Below are positions 45,251-55,315 of a stretch of 64,000 nucleotides of DNA, in pieces. The notes under the pieces were generated by a model. It was not told the origin of the DNA and searched no databases. It worked only from the letters and a program-made list of their open reading frames with translations. Numbering within the stretch: position 1 is the stretch's first letter; the number at the start of each line of letters is the position of its first letter. Source of the stretch: Chitinophagaceae bacterium DXS (GTDB lineage Bacteria > Bacteroidota > Bacteroidia > Chitinophagales > Chitinophagaceae); NCBI GenBank assembly GCA_030345135.1, contig CP128386.1, forward strand, positions 1,448,621-1,512,620, written 5' to 3'. Position numbers and translations under genes: made by a program.

Positions 45251-46297
45251 ATGCTCCATTCTAAAATTGCCGGAATAGGCATGTACGTTCCGAAGAATGT
45301 ATATACCAATAATGATCTCGCCCAGTTCATGGATACCAGTGATGAATGGATACAGGAAAGAACGGGCATCAAGGAACGCCGGTACGCAGACAGAACAGGA
45401 GAAACGACTGCGACAATGGGAGTAGAAGCCGCAAAAGTGGCCATATCCCGTGCAGGTATTACACCGAATGATATTGATTTTATAGTATTCGCAACCTTAA
45501 GTCCGGATTATTATTTTCCGGGTTGTGGTGTGTTGGTCCAAAGGGCTTTACAAATAAAAGAGGTAGGCGCGCTTGATGTTCGCAATCAGTGCAGTGGCTT
45601 TGTTTACGGGTTAAGTGTGGCTGATCAGTTTGTTAAAACAGGAATGTATAAAAATGTTCTTGTAATTGGTAGTGAGAAACATTCATTTGGTCTTGATTTT
45701 AGCACCCGCGGCAGAAATGTCAGTGTGATTTTTGGTGACGGCGCCGGCGCTGTTGTGCTTCAGCCTGCTGAAAATGGAGAAGGTATACTAAGCACGCATT
45801 TGCATAGCGACGGCAATGACGCGGAATTGCTTGCAATGTTCAATCCCGGCACTCATGCCAATCATTGGATGGAGAAAAAGCTGGCTGACTTTGATGATGC
45901 ATCGATTGGAGAAATGTTCATGAGTCATGCAATGATAAATAATGCTCAAAATTTTCCCTATATGGATGGGCCGGCAGTCTTTAAAAAGGCAGTGGTTAAG
46001 TTTCCGGAAGTGATTATGGAGGCTCTTGCGGCAAATAATTTAAAGCCCTCCGATATCAATATGCTTATACCACACCAGGCCAATTTACGCATAGCTCAAT
46101 TTGTGCAACAATCACTCGGGTTGCGCCCGGATCAGGTTTATAACAATATTCAAAAATACGGGAATACAACAGCCGCATCTATTCCCATTGCGTTGTGTGA
46201 AGCCTGGGAAAAAGGTATGGTCAAAAATGGGGATCTTGTTTGTCTTGCCGCATTTGGTAGTGGTTTTACGTGGGCAAGTGCACTTTTAAGATGGTGA
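45251..46297 (+). CDS. fabH: 3-oxoacyl-ACP synthase III
   Basis: 348 residues. Catalytic triad visible: Cys114 (DVRNQCSGFVYG), His275 (LIPHQANLR) and Asn305 (YGNTTAAS). KASIII condenses acetyl-CoA or branched acyl-CoA with malonyl-ACP to start fatty acid synthesis; branched starters are typical in Bacteroidota. It is slightly longer than E. coli FabH (317) because of an insert at about 185-240 (HSDGNDAELLAMFNPGTHAN). No other fatty acid genes are adjacent, so this may be a second, specialised copy. Cytoplasmic. Confidence 0.9.
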   Translation: MLHSKIAGIGMYVPKNVYTNNDLAQFMDTSDEWIQERTGIKERRYADRTGETTATMGVEAAKVAISRAGITPNDIDFIVFATLSPDYYFPGCGVLVQRALQIKEVGALDVRNQCSGFVYGLSVADQFVKTGMYKNVLVIGSEKHSFGLDFSTRGRNVSVIFGDGAGAVVLQPAENGEGILSTHLHSDGNDAELLAMFNPGTHANHWMEKKLADFDDASIGEMFMSHAMINNAQNFPYMDGPAVFKKAVVKFPEVIMEALAANNLKPSDINMLIPHQANLRIAQFVQQSLGLRPDQVYNNIQKYGNTTAASIPIALCEAWEKGMVKNGDLVCLAAFGSGFTWASALLRW

Positions 46298-46338
46298 TCC
46301 TTACATGATTCTGGCGGTGCTGCATTTTATGCGATATA

Positions 46339-46896
46339 TTATTTCAACCGGGTGCCTGCTGTTTTTAATGCTTTAAGCGACTGGCTCAGCAGATTTCGCG
46401 CGGCCTGGTAGTTGATCTGCATAATGTAACTTATTTCTTCATAGTCCATGTTCCGGTAAAAGCGCAGGTAAACTATCTCTCTTTGCCTGGGAGTGAGTGC
46501 GTTTAAAAGATCTCCGACAAAACTTGCCCTTTCTTTTTCATTTTCTTCTTCAACCAGTAAAGTTTCTTTATTTATCTCAAAGGGAACATCAACAATAAAA
46601 GAGTCACCTAATGGTGTACCTTTTTTGAGTGCAATTTTTTTGTAGAGCTTATATTGAAGTGACTTAAACAAATAGGCTTTTACAGATTGTATTTCTGACG
46701 TGTTGTTGTTATTCCAGAGCTCCAGAAACAGTTCCTGAATAGTGTCTTCCAGCACATTTTTATCCTGAATAATTTTGTATCCGTACAGATAAAGCTGCGA
46801 ATAATAGTTGCGGAACACTTCCCGGAAAGATTCTGTGTTTCCGGATTTTAGGATCAATGTTTCACAGGTGTTTTGTTGCGTAGTATCTTCTGCCAA
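46339..46896 (-). CDS. ECF RNA polymerase sigma factor (FecI-like), divergent
   Basis: 185 residues. Region 2 at about 25-90 (FREVFRNYYSQLYLYGYKIIQDKNVLEDTIQELFLELW) and region 4 at about 125-180 (LTPRQREIVYLRFYRNMDYEEISYIMQINYQAARNLLSQSLKAL). Translation seems to begin at a TTG (46896): the in-frame codons upstream hit a stop after four triplets and no ATG is near. It faces away from the FecR gene, so one 167 bp region drives both. Expected to activate the second Sus locus. Confidence 0.88.
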   Translation of the reverse strand: MAEDTTQQNTCETLILKSGNTESFREVFRNYYSQLYLYGYKIIQDKNVLEDTIQELFLELWNNNNTSEIQSVKAYLFKSLQYKLYKKIALKKGTPLGDSFIVDVPFEINKETLLVEEENEKERASFVGDLLNALTPRQREIVYLRFYRNMDYEEISYIMQINYQAARNLLSQSLKALKTAGTRLK

Positions 46897-47063
46897 TTTG
46901 CAGATGTTTTAATAATCTATAGGAAAGATAAGCCAATCTTAGAAGAATTGTATCGTTCTTCACCACGGCGACAATGGCTACGAGATTAAAAATAAATTAA
47001 ATCGAGAAAAAGCAGTTACAAAAAAATAAGACGGAACACTACTATATAAACTGTTGCAACTAA
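46897..47063. promoter_or_regulatory. Divergent promoter region of the second Sus regulator pair
   Basis: 167 bp between the sigma gene (leftward) and the FecR gene (rightward). AT-rich, with a 'gataagccaatctta' semi-palindrome near 46927. I cannot assign -33/-7 boxes firmly. Confidence 0.4.
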
Positions 47064-48047
47064 ATGGAAAATGAGTACCTGTCTCCTGAAGAGTTTTTGT
47101 GTGATGAATCTTTTATTGATTGGCTTAACAGGTCTGATCCCAAAAAAACCGGGAGATGGGAGCAATGGATAAAAAAGAATCCCGGAAAACAGCATTTAGT
47201 AGATGAAGCTGTAGAATTGTACCATACACTGTTTGTGACCGAATCTTTGAAACCTGAACAACTGCTGTCAGCCGAGGAGAAAATATTTGAAACAATTGAA
47301 CCTTCAGTACCACGTGGAAAGGTATTTAACATTCAGCGATGGATGATTGCGGCTGCAATAGCTGCAGTCTTTGCTGCGGCAGTGTTAATGTTCTATCATG
47401 AAAATAAGCAGGAAAAAATAAAGTCACAGTTTGGAGAGGTTGTGAAAAATATTTTACCCGACGGGTCAGAAGTAATGTTAAATGCCAATAGTAGCGTACG
47501 ATATAACTCAGGTTGGGATTCGACCATGGAAAGAGAAGTGTGGATAGAAGGCGAGGCTTTCTTCCACGTTGCTAAAACAGCAAAACACAATCGGTTTGTA
47601 GTTCATACGGACAGGTTTGATGTTGTGGTAACGGGTACACAATTCAGCGTGGTTAATAAAGCAGAAGTGTCAAACGTGGTGTTGAAAGAGGGTAGCGTTA
47701 CAGTTCAGGCAAAAAACGGCAAAGTCGTTTATATGCGTCCCGGTGATTTTATAGAGTTGAGGGATGATGCGTTGACGCAGAAAAAAGTAACAGCTGAACA
47801 GGCATTGGCATGGATGGAAGATAAGTTGTATTTCGATAAAACCCCGCTTGCAGAAGTTGTAAAAATTATATCTGAACATTATGGTGTTGCTGTTGAACTC
47901 GCAGATACAGGCCTGTCTGCAGAAACAATCAGCGGCGTCATACCCAACAACAACCTCGATACGGTATTAAAAGCTTTAGGTGCCGTATCTGACTTATCAA
48001 TTGAACGGAAGGAAAACCATGTTCTTTTGACAAGGAACAACCACTAA
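47064..48047 (+). CDS. FecR-type anti-sigma factor
   Basis: 327 residues. Cytoplasmic N-terminal part (1-92), membrane helix about 93-111 (MIAAAIAAVFAAAVLMFYH), periplasmic FecR domain (KNILPDGSEVMLNANSSVRYNSGW, REVWIEGEAFFHVAKTAKHNRFVVHT) and C-terminal DUF4974-type domain from about 255 (YFDKTPLAEVVKIISEHYGVAVELAD). It should bind the sigma factor encoded divergently and receive a signal from the SusC encoded 40 bp downstream. Confidence 0.91.
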   Translation: MENEYLSPEEFLCDESFIDWLNRSDPKKTGRWEQWIKKNPGKQHLVDEAVELYHTLFVTESLKPEQLLSAEEKIFETIEPSVPRGKVFNIQRWMIAAAIAAVFAAAVLMFYHENKQEKIKSQFGEVVKNILPDGSEVMLNANSSVRYNSGWDSTMEREVWIEGEAFFHVAKTAKHNRFVVHTDRFDVVVTGTQFSVVNKAEVSNVVLKEGSVTVQAKNGKVVYMRPGDFIELRDDALTQKKVTAEQALAWMEDKLYFDKTPLAEVVKIISEHYGVAVELADTGLSAETISGVIPNNNLDTVLKALGAVSDLSIERKENHVLLTRNNH

Positions 48048-48087
48048 AGCTGGCTGACTAATTACAAACATCCAAAACAATCTTGCT

Positions 48088-51000
48088 ATGACAAGCAAAA
48101 CACAGAGAATTCTGGTGTGTTGCTGCCTGCTTATTGCATTGACTGTCGGCTCTACAGCATATGCGCAAACTTCTTCAGACCGCGCATTGTATGCAGTAAA
48201 CAAAAAGGCATGGCATAACACATCTTCAGCAACTGAGTATGAGCAATCCGGCCGCAATAAAAATGAAGAAAAGCTATCTGTTCTGCAAGTCCTCAATCAA
48301 TTAAACAAAACCAAAGGCGTGTACTTCCTGGTAGCGGACAAATCTTTGCAGAACATAAAAGTGTTCCCCGTTAAGAACATGCAGGATGATGCCGAATCTA
48401 TCCTTACTGAGTTATTAAAGGGCACTTCTCTTACCTACAAAAAAATAGACGAAAAGACCTACGTAATCATCAGGGCCAGGGAGAAAGCAGATTCTCTTAA
48501 CGAGGTATCGGGTTACTACAGTATAAGCAACACACAGTATGCATACGAAGCAAGGTCCCCGCAACAAAAGATTACAGGGAAAGTTACAAACACATCCGGA
48601 GACCCACTCGTAAGCGTAAGCATTGTTGTACAGGGCAAATCAAAAGGAACAAATACAGATAGTAAAGGTGTATATTCAATTGATGCATCAAAAGGTGATG
48701 TACTTGTTTTCAGTTTTGTTGGGTTTGCTACAAAACAAATTACCCTGGGGGACGAGACCGAATTAAATGTTGTACTAAGTGAGTCTCAAACAAATTTAAG
48801 TGATGTAGTTGTTACTGCGCTTGGTATACAAAAGCAGGCGCGATCATTAGGGTATTCAACAACCGAAGTTGATGGTTCAAAATTTACACAGGCGCGCGAA
48901 GTAAACATTGGTAATGCGCTCACTGGTCAGATCGCCGGCGTTAGTGTAGCAGGTGTAAGTACTGGTCCGTACGGTAGCAGCAGGGTTATCATTCGTGGCA
49001 ACGCATCATTAACAGGTAATAACCAGCCGCTGTACGTAATAGATGGAATTCCTTACGATAATAAGAACCAGGGTAGTGCGGGCATGTGGGGTGGCGCAGA
49101 TTACGGAGATGGCTTATCGAATATTAATCCCGATGATATCGAAACCATGCAAGTGCTGAAAGGTGTTGCTGCTACAGCCTTATATGGCTATCGCGGAGGA
49201 AACGGAGCCATCCTTATTACTACCAAATCCGGTGCAAGATCCAAAGGCATTGGAGTAGAAGTCAATAATAATTTTACGCTGAGCAAAATATTTGATACGA
49301 GAGATATTCAATATGTATACGGTCAGGGTACGCAGGGTGTAAAGCCTGTCGATATTAATGCAGCCAATGCGACTGCGGAATCTGCATGGGGCGCTAAAAT
49401 AGATGGTTCTGATGCCGTAAACTTTCTTGGAGATACGTACAAGTACAATGCGTACAAGGATAACTATAAGAATTTTTATCAGACAGGTCTGACCAATCAA
49501 ACCTCTGTCGCATTGCTTGGCGGCAATGATAAAGGGCATTTCCGCCTGGGATTGTCCAATCTCTATCTCAACACAAATGTTCCCAATTCGAACATGAAGC
49601 AACAGGGAGTTAATTTCAACAGTACTTATAATGTCACCCCGAAACTGCAAATGACGCTCACTGCCAACTACATCTTTGAACAAGTAAAGAACAGGGGATC
49701 ATTATCTGATGCACCTGGTAACTATGTGGCATCGCTTAACTTCCTTGCTAACACATTCGATGTGCGTTGGTTGTCACCGCGTGTAGATGCAAACAAGAAT
49801 GAACTGCTGCCAGGATCACAGGATATTTATTTTGAAAATCCTTACTTCATTGCGTATGATTTTGAAAATCAGACAAACAGAAATCGTTTGACAGGTGGCC
49901 TCACTATCAAATACAATATCCTTGACTGGCTGTATCTGCAAGGCCAGGTTACCAGGGACGGATATAACTTTGATACAAGAAGTGTAACACCTAATGGCGT
50001 ACAGTATTCCAATGCCGGTGGTGGTTCTATTAATATGTCTAATATCAATCAACGTGAGTTGGATTGGCACGGTATGATTGGTGTGAACAAAAAGATCAAT
50101 GAAAACTTTACCATCAACGCCAACGTGGGTGTGTACTCACAGGATAATCAGTGGAAGTCATACAGTGGCGGCGGTGGACCATTCAATGTTCCCTTCTTTT
50201 ACAGCATAAGCAATGTAACAAGCAGGCCGTTTAATTATGGCTTCACACATTCAAGGGTTAATTCTGTTTATGGAAACGTGGATGTAGGGTATAAAAACTT
50301 CCTGTTCATCACAGCTACAGCGCGTAATGACTGGTTCTCTATGCTGAACCCGGCCAGTAACCATTACCTGTATCCATCAATATCCGGAAGCTTTGTATTT
50401 TCAGATGCTTTTCATATGCCTGACTGGATAAGCTTTGGTAAACTGAGAGCATCTTACGCACAGTCTTCCAATACCGGTGCGGCAACTCCATATCAAACTG
50501 TGCTGACCTATGGGTTACAGGGTTATTCAATTGGCGGGCAGCCGGTAGGTTATGTTGTAAACGGTAGTATTCCCAATCAGAATTTAAGACCCGTAAAAAT
50601 CCGTGAAGATGAAATTGGGTTGAATATGCAATTCTTCAAGAGCAGGGTAGGCTTTGATGTAGCTGTGTACAATAAGAAAACGGAAGATGATATAGTGCCG
50701 GTTACTGTTAGCTCAACTTCCGGATATAATTCAAATACCATTAATATAGGCAAACTTGAAAACAAGGGTGTGGAAGTATTGATAACAGGCACACCTGTAA
50801 AGACAAAGAATTTTTCATGGAACGTATCATTTAACTATGCGTATAATAACAGCAAAGTGCTTGACCTCGGAGGTGTTCCAAGTCTTTCTCTGGACGTGCC
50901 ACGTTTTGGTGATGGTGTAAGTATTAGCAATGTTGTGGGAATGTCTTACGGCCAGATCATGGGTTTCAAATACAAGCGTGATGATAAAGGAAGTATTATT

Positions 51001-51585
51001 TACGATACATCAGGATTGCCTTTACGTTCCGATGGTATAGTGTCACTTGGTTCTGGTGTTTACAAGCAAACCGGTGGACTTACCAATGAATTTCATTTCA
51101 AGGATTTTGTTTTTTCTTTCCTGATCGATTACAAGTTTGGAGCAAATATTTATTCAGGAACCAACCTGGTATTGTATTCAGAAGGTCTGCAGAAAAATAC
51201 ACTTGCAGGCAGGGAAGGAGGCTATGTTGGTCCGGGTGTTACTGAAGATGGAAAACCCAACACAAAAGCAGTGCGGTCAGAAACATATTTCAATGCAATT
51301 GCGGGCGGTGCGAACAGCATTTCAGAAGAATTTGTGTACAACGCAGGGTTTATTAAGCTACGCTCAATGACATTAGGCTATGTGTTTCCCAAAAGCATTT
51401 TAAAGGACGGATTTATAAAAGGATTATCATTAACGCTGGTTGCACGCAATCTTGCTACATTGCTGAAACACACACCTAACATAGATCCCGAATCGAACTA
51501 TAATAACACAAATGCGCAAGGACTTGAATTATCAGGTTATCCGCCGGTACGAAGCCTTGGATTAAACCTGAATATCAAATTCTGA
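48088..51585 (+). CDS. SusC/RagA TonB-linked outer-membrane transporter with STN domain
   Basis: 1165 residues. Signal peptide to about 28 (LIALTVGSTAYAQ). STN-type domain about 65-135 (LSVLQVLNQLNKTKGVYFLVADKSLQNIKVF). Carboxypeptidase-regulatory-like domain about 155-235 (ITGKVTNTSGDPLVSVSIVVQG). TonB box/plug start SDVVVTALGIQKQARSLGYST, plug with RVIIRGNASLTGNNQPLYVIDG, then the barrel ending in NLNIKF. The STN part makes it a signalling transporter for the FecR gene upstream. The ligand is unknown; no hydrolase lies next to it. Confidence 0.93.
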   Translation: MTSKTQRILVCCCLLIALTVGSTAYAQTSSDRALYAVNKKAWHNTSSATEYEQSGRNKNEEKLSVLQVLNQLNKTKGVYFLVADKSLQNIKVFPVKNMQDDAESILTELLKGTSLTYKKIDEKTYVIIRAREKADSLNEVSGYYSISNTQYAYEARSPQQKITGKVTNTSGDPLVSVSIVVQGKSKGTNTDSKGVYSIDASKGDVLVFSFVGFATKQITLGDETELNVVLSESQTNLSDVVVTALGIQKQARSLGYSTTEVDGSKFTQAREVNIGNALTGQIAGVSVAGVSTGPYGSSRVIIRGNASLTGNNQPLYVIDGIPYDNKNQGSAGMWGGADYGDGLSNINPDDIETMQVLKGVAATALYGYRGGNGAILITTKSGARSKGIGVEVNNNFTLSKIFDTRDIQYVYGQGTQGVKPVDINAANATAESAWGAKIDGSDAVNFLGDTYKYNAYKDNYKNFYQTGLTNQTSVALLGGNDKGHFRLGLSNLYLNTNVPNSNMKQQGVNFNSTYNVTPKLQMTLTANYIFEQVKNRGSLSDAPGNYVASLNFLANTFDVRWLSPRVDANKNELLPGSQDIYFENPYFIAYDFENQTNRNRLTGGLTIKYNILDWLYLQGQVTRDGYNFDTRSVTPNGVQYSNAGGGSINMSNINQRELDWHGMIGVNKKINENFTINANVGVYSQDNQWKSYSGGGGPFNVPFFYSISNVTSRPFNYGFTHSRVNSVYGNVDVGYKNFLFITATARNDWFSMLNPASNHYLYPSISGSFVFSDAFHMPDWISFGKLRASYAQSSNTGAATPYQTVLTYGLQGYSIGGQPVGYVVNGSIPNQNLRPVKIREDEIGLNMQFFKSRVGFDVAVYNKKTEDDIVPVTVSSTSGYNSNTINIGKLENKGVEVLITGTPVKTKNFSWNVSFNYAYNNSKVLDLGGVPSLSLDVPRFGDGVSISNVVGMSYGQIMGFKYKRDDKGSIIYDTSGLPLRSDGIVSLGSGVYKQTGGLTNEFHFKDFVFSFLIDYKFGANIYSGTNLVLYSEGLQKNTLAGREGGYVGPGVTEDGKPNTKAVRSETYFNAIAGGANSISEEFVYNAGFIKLRSMTLGYVFPKSILKDGFIKGLSLTLVARNLATLLKHTPNIDPESNYNNTNAQGLELSGYPPVRSLGLNLNIKF

Positions 51586-51612
51586 TTGTGTAACCAAACT
51601 AAATCATTGATC

Positions 51613-53202
51613 ATGAAACGTACAACTATATATATCGCGTTTGCTGTTTCGGGAATGATATTGGGAAGTTGCTCTAAGGATTTTGAAGCAATCAACACGG
51701 ACCCCGAGCACCTTACCAATGCTAATATGAACTACAACTACCTGCTTACCGCGGCGCAGTTAACTACATCAGGAAACAGTGATGCAAATGCTTATGAGGA
51801 CTGGCGTAACAATCTTATTTATGCATCCTGCATGATACAGCATTTGTCCAGCACATTTGGCTATTGGGGCGGTGATAAATACACATATAATGCAGGCTAT
51901 AATTCCGCTTACTGGGATCAAACTTTTAATAACCCGGTAAGGAACATCATTGAAGTGATTGAAAATTCAAAAAATGATACCGCTCACCAGGATTTGTATC
52001 AGATCGCGCGAATCTTCAAGGTGTTTATGTTTCAGCGCGTGACTGATATGTATGGCGACTGTCCTTACTCAGAAGCCGGTAGAGGATATACAAATGGCAT
52101 CACTTCTCCTAAGTATGATAAGCAGCAGGATATTTATGCTGATATGCTGAAAGAATTGCAGGAAGCTGCAGGTGCATTGGGTAGTGGAGCAAATACAGTT
52201 GGTTCTGCTGATATTTTGTATAGCGGAGATCCCGTTCAATGGAAAAAATTTGCTTATTCTGAAATGTTACGCCTGGCAATGCGCATGGTTAAGGTGGATC
52301 CTGATAATGCCAAAAAATGGGCGCAGACTGCTGTTACAGGTGGTGTAATGACTAGTATAACCGATGATGCCGTTTTTTCACATCAGACTGGCGTACCCGG
52401 TACTGCCACTACCAACGGCAGCGCCCTTGTGTTGGATGGCGTTGATCCCAATGCGGCACGCCTGAGTGCGACATTTGTGAACTATCTTGTCGCAACAAAA
52501 GATCCTCGCTTGATCTACTTCGGTACAGTTGCCGAAGATCCAAACAACACGGATGATCTGGGGGACAATTCGCCGGCTATTCAACTTGGACAGCCAAATG
52601 GATACGATAATGCCGGCGGTGCATTCGACATAACAAAAGCGCCCGGATATCCCGGAAGCCAGGCGAAGTATTCCATTGTAAATCGCAACACTTTTGCAAG
52701 ATTAGATGCACCGACTTTCTTCCTGACTTATGCCGAAACAGCATTGTTGCAGGCAGAAGCTGTTCAAAGAGGCTGGATAAGCGGAAGCGTTTCCGATTTT
52801 TATACCAGGGGAGTTACTGCTGCAATGAACCAGCTGGGGCAGATAGCAAAATATGTAAACGCCACACCTGCACCATTGCCTGCAATAAGCGCAGCGGATA
52901 TTACTGCTTACCTGCAGACAAATCCCTTTAATGCCGGCGACGCTCTGAATCAGATAAACACGCAATACTGGATCGCGACATTTATGGATGAATATGAAGC
53001 CTGGGCAAACTGGAGAAGAACCGGTTTTCCGCATCTGAATGAAATAAAAAATTACCCGACCAATGTAACCAATGGAAGCATTCCTCGCAGGTTCACTTAT
53101 CCATTGTCTGAAGCAACAACCAATACGGATAATTATAACGCTGCCGTTGCGGGGTTAAGCAATGGCGATAAAATGACTTCAAGAGTTTGGTGGGATAAGT
53201 AG
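51613..53202 (+). CDS. SusD/RagB family nutrient-binding lipoprotein
   Basis: 529 residues. Lipobox LGSC gives Cys18 from the ATG at 51613; the preceding nine in-frame codons are not needed. Opening NTDPEHLTNANMNYNYLLTAAQL and later YAETALLQAEAVQRGW place it in the SusD-like subgroup common in peptide or small-ligand Sus pairs, distinct from the first SusD. It starts 27 bp after susC. It forms the substrate-binding lid on SusC at the cell surface. Confidence 0.92.
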   Translation: MKRTTIYIAFAVSGMILGSCSKDFEAINTDPEHLTNANMNYNYLLTAAQLTTSGNSDANAYEDWRNNLIYASCMIQHLSSTFGYWGGDKYTYNAGYNSAYWDQTFNNPVRNIIEVIENSKNDTAHQDLYQIARIFKVFMFQRVTDMYGDCPYSEAGRGYTNGITSPKYDKQQDIYADMLKELQEAAGALGSGANTVGSADILYSGDPVQWKKFAYSEMLRLAMRMVKVDPDNAKKWAQTAVTGGVMTSITDDAVFSHQTGVPGTATTNGSALVLDGVDPNAARLSATFVNYLVATKDPRLIYFGTVAEDPNNTDDLGDNSPAIQLGQPNGYDNAGGAFDITKAPGYPGSQAKYSIVNRNTFARLDAPTFFLTYAETALLQAEAVQRGWISGSVSDFYTRGVTAAMNQLGQIAKYVNATPAPLPAISAADITAYLQTNPFNAGDALNQINTQYWIATFMDEYEAWANWRRTGFPHLNEIKNYPTNVTNGSIPRRFTYPLSEATTNTDNYNAAVAGLSNGDKMTSRVWWDK

Positions 53203-53733
53203 CTGTGAGCTATCAGCTATTAGCTTTCAGCTTTGGAACTGTCTCGCTCTGCTGATCCTCCAGGCTCTGCAGTGTTTTTTCTGTCGCCTCTGGCGACCAG
53301 GCATCGTTTCATAAACGCTACAAGCGATAAAGTAGGCCGCGAAGCCAGGAGGCTTCGAAGAGTATAAAAGCTTCGCAGAGCGCAAACACAAAAGCCGTCC
53401 ATTAATCGAACGGCTTTTGTGTTATATCGTTGCTTCATCTTTCACTATTCACTATTCACTATTCAATGTCGTTGAAATAAGAGTTCTTTGAAAAAGTTGT
53501 TTATAAGCAGGTTGATTTCAATAAATTAGCGGCTCAAAAAATACTACTAAGATTATAGGGTAGCCACACTTAAAAATATAAACACACTGATTGACGATGA
53601 GCAATTTATCTTACAGACCGCCCTAAACAGGCTGACTTTTGCCGCCTTGGAAAAACAAAATTATAAAAACTTAACTAAATTCTTACTTGGTAATTAACAC
53701 AGAATCTCAGTGGCATTCTTTTTTAGCTCATTG
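53203..53733. other. Gene-free stretch after the second Sus locus
   Basis: 531 bp. From left: gctatcagctattagctttcagc words (53205-53234); a GC-richer segment (53250-53385) with small palindromes such as tcgcctctggcga and cgaagccaggaggcttcg; a strong hairpin (53386-53422); tcactattcactattcac words (53437-53463); then about 270 bp of AT-rich DNA in which I see nothing. Confidence 0.6.
53386..53422. terminator. Hairpin, probable terminator of the second Sus operon
   Basis: Perfect 13 bp stem acacaaaagccgt (53386-53398) with acggcttttgtgt (53410-53422). A- and T-rich outer parts, but only a short T-run within the arm. Confidence 0.7.
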
Positions 53734-54378
53734 CTAATAGCCTACCGTAAAACGTCGCTGAATAAACTCACCTTTTTCCAGCTCGTTAAACAAAGCAACG
53801 GCCAGATCCTCTACAGAAATAGATGATTCTCCTTTCTCGTTGAAAATGGGTTCGTCATGTCCAATGCGGAATGAAGCGGTGCGTTCGCCCGGATGGAGAT
53901 TGAACGGAGGACTAAGGAAGGTCCAGTCCAGGCTGCTGTCTTTCTGAATATTAGTGAGTGCATCTCTTGCACCTAACGCTCCTTGTTTCCATTCAGCCGG
54001 AAAAGCATCTGTATCAACAGCCTGCACACCGGGAGCTACAAACAAACTTCCTGCGCCACCTACTATGATGATACGTCTGATGCCTGCTTTTTTTGCAGCG
54101 TTGTTAATGGCATCAGAGCCTTTTAAAAAATCATTGTAAATATTTGGGTTTTGCCAGCCTGAATTGAAAGCGCTAACAACTACATCATATCCCTCTAACA
54201 AACCTGTGAGTTCATCTTCATTATAAACATCACCTTTAACTATCGTCAGGTGTTTATCATTCACGGCTAATTTTGACGGATCCCGCACAATGGCTGTCAC
54301 ATCATAATTTCTATGCAACGCTTCCTTCAGTAAATGGCTTCCTACAAAACCGGTTGCGCCTATCAGTACTATTTTCAT
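53734..54378 (-). CDS. NAD(P)-binding oxidoreductase (atypical SDR)
   Basis: 214 residues. Rossmann fold start KIVLIGATGFVGSHLLKEAL (2-21) with the glycine motif GATGFVG of atypical short-chain dehydrogenases, then TAIVRDPSK and VKGDVYNEDEL. There is no YxxxK pair, which fits the NmrA/HSCARG-like or YwnB-like group that senses NAD(P)H or acts as a flavin or biliverdin-type reductase. It lies 75 bp after the AraC gene on the same strand, probably co-transcribed and controlled by it. Confidence 0.85.
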   Translation of the reverse strand: MKIVLIGATGFVGSHLLKEALHRNYDVTAIVRDPSKLAVNDKHLTIVKGDVYNEDELTGLLEGYDVVVSAFNSGWQNPNIYNDFLKGSDAINNAAKKAGIRRIIIVGGAGSLFVAPGVQAVDTDAFPAEWKQGALGARDALTNIQKDSSLDWTFLSPPFNLHPGERTASFRIGHDEPIFNEKGESSISVEDLAVALFNELEKGEFIQRRFTVGY

Positions 54379-54453
54379 AATGTTATTCTTTTATGCAAAG
54401 CTACCTACAGACACTGGACCGTATTGGTAGTTTTCTGCCGAAGGCTGGTACTT

Positions 54454-55299
54454 TTATGCAACCTTGTTCCTGTTCCTGTATTCAGAAGGCGTTAATCCCT
54501 CCCACTTGCGGAATGTCTTTGTAAAATAGGATTGATCACTAAATCCAAGTGTATAGGTTATTTCCTGTATGGATTGAGGCGTATATAACAGCAACCGCTT
54601 TGCTTCAAGCATTAGCCGGCTGTCAATAACATTGGATGAGCTTTGGCCAAATACTTCCTTACTTATTTCTCCCAATTTCCGGGGAGTAACATTCAGTGTT
54701 TTTGCATAAAAATCTACCGGTTGCTGATCATGAAAATGAGCTTCAACAAGCATAAGGAAGCGATTGAACAGCTGGTAATTTTCTTTGGATGCTTTGTTTG
54801 CCGAAGCAAAATGCTTTTCCTTTTCATCTTTCAGTAATTCTACGTAGGCTGACAGAAGGTATTTGATAAATGCAGGCTTTCTGTCAGGCTCATTGTCTGC
54901 ATTAAAAATCAACTGCAGCAAGCTTCTAATTTTTTCTCTGAATTCTTCACAACGCACCGGAATATTCGAAAGAAAGAAAAATTGTGAGAAAAGGCATTCT
55001 GTATTCTCCGGCAAAAAGCTGCCGGAAAACCGCACTATGCATCCCTTAGCGCCTGCCTGCACTTTAAAAGAATGCACTTTGCCCTGTGCTACAAGTATTA
55101 CTTCAGGTCCTTTAATTTCGTAATATTCTCCATCAATTTCATGAGTTGCTTTTCCTTCCTCCAGGAATATTATTTCATGAAAATTATGACGGTGAGGCGT
55201 ACTGTTTTCCGGTTCTTTGTCTGTTATATTAAAAGTAAATATGCGGAACTCATTCCGCATATCTTTAACAGGTGCAATATGTTCGCCGTTTGACTTCAT
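54454..55299 (-). CDS. AraC family transcriptional regulator
   Basis: 281 residues. N-terminal cupin ligand-binding domain (about 20-110: TPHRHNFHEIIFLEEGKATHEIDGEYYEIKGPEVILVAQGKVHSF) and C-terminal AraC double helix-turn-helix (about 185-280: LMLEAKRLLLYTPQSIQEITYTLGFSDQSYFTKTFRKWEGLTPSEYR). Likely activator of the oxidoreductase gene that follows. The inducer is unknown. Confidence 0.92.
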   Translation of the reverse strand: MKSNGEHIAPVKDMRNEFRIFTFNITDKEPENSTPHRHNFHEIIFLEEGKATHEIDGEYYEIKGPEVILVAQGKVHSFKVQAGAKGCIVRFSGSFLPENTECLFSQFFFLSNIPVRCEEFREKIRSLLQLIFNADNEPDRKPAFIKYLLSAYVELLKDEKEKHFASANKASKENYQLFNRFLMLVEAHFHDQQPVDFYAKTLNVTPRKLGEISKEVFGQSSSNVIDSRLMLEAKRLLLYTPQSIQEITYTLGFSDQSYFTKTFRKWEGLTPSEYRNRNKVA

Positions 55300-55315
55300 G
55301 CAAATCTACCATCCA

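Noticed and set aside
53220-53438. Possible 72-residue gene on the minus strand after the second Sus locus
   Set aside because: It is composed of hairpin and word-repeat DNA; the translated sequence has no domain character.
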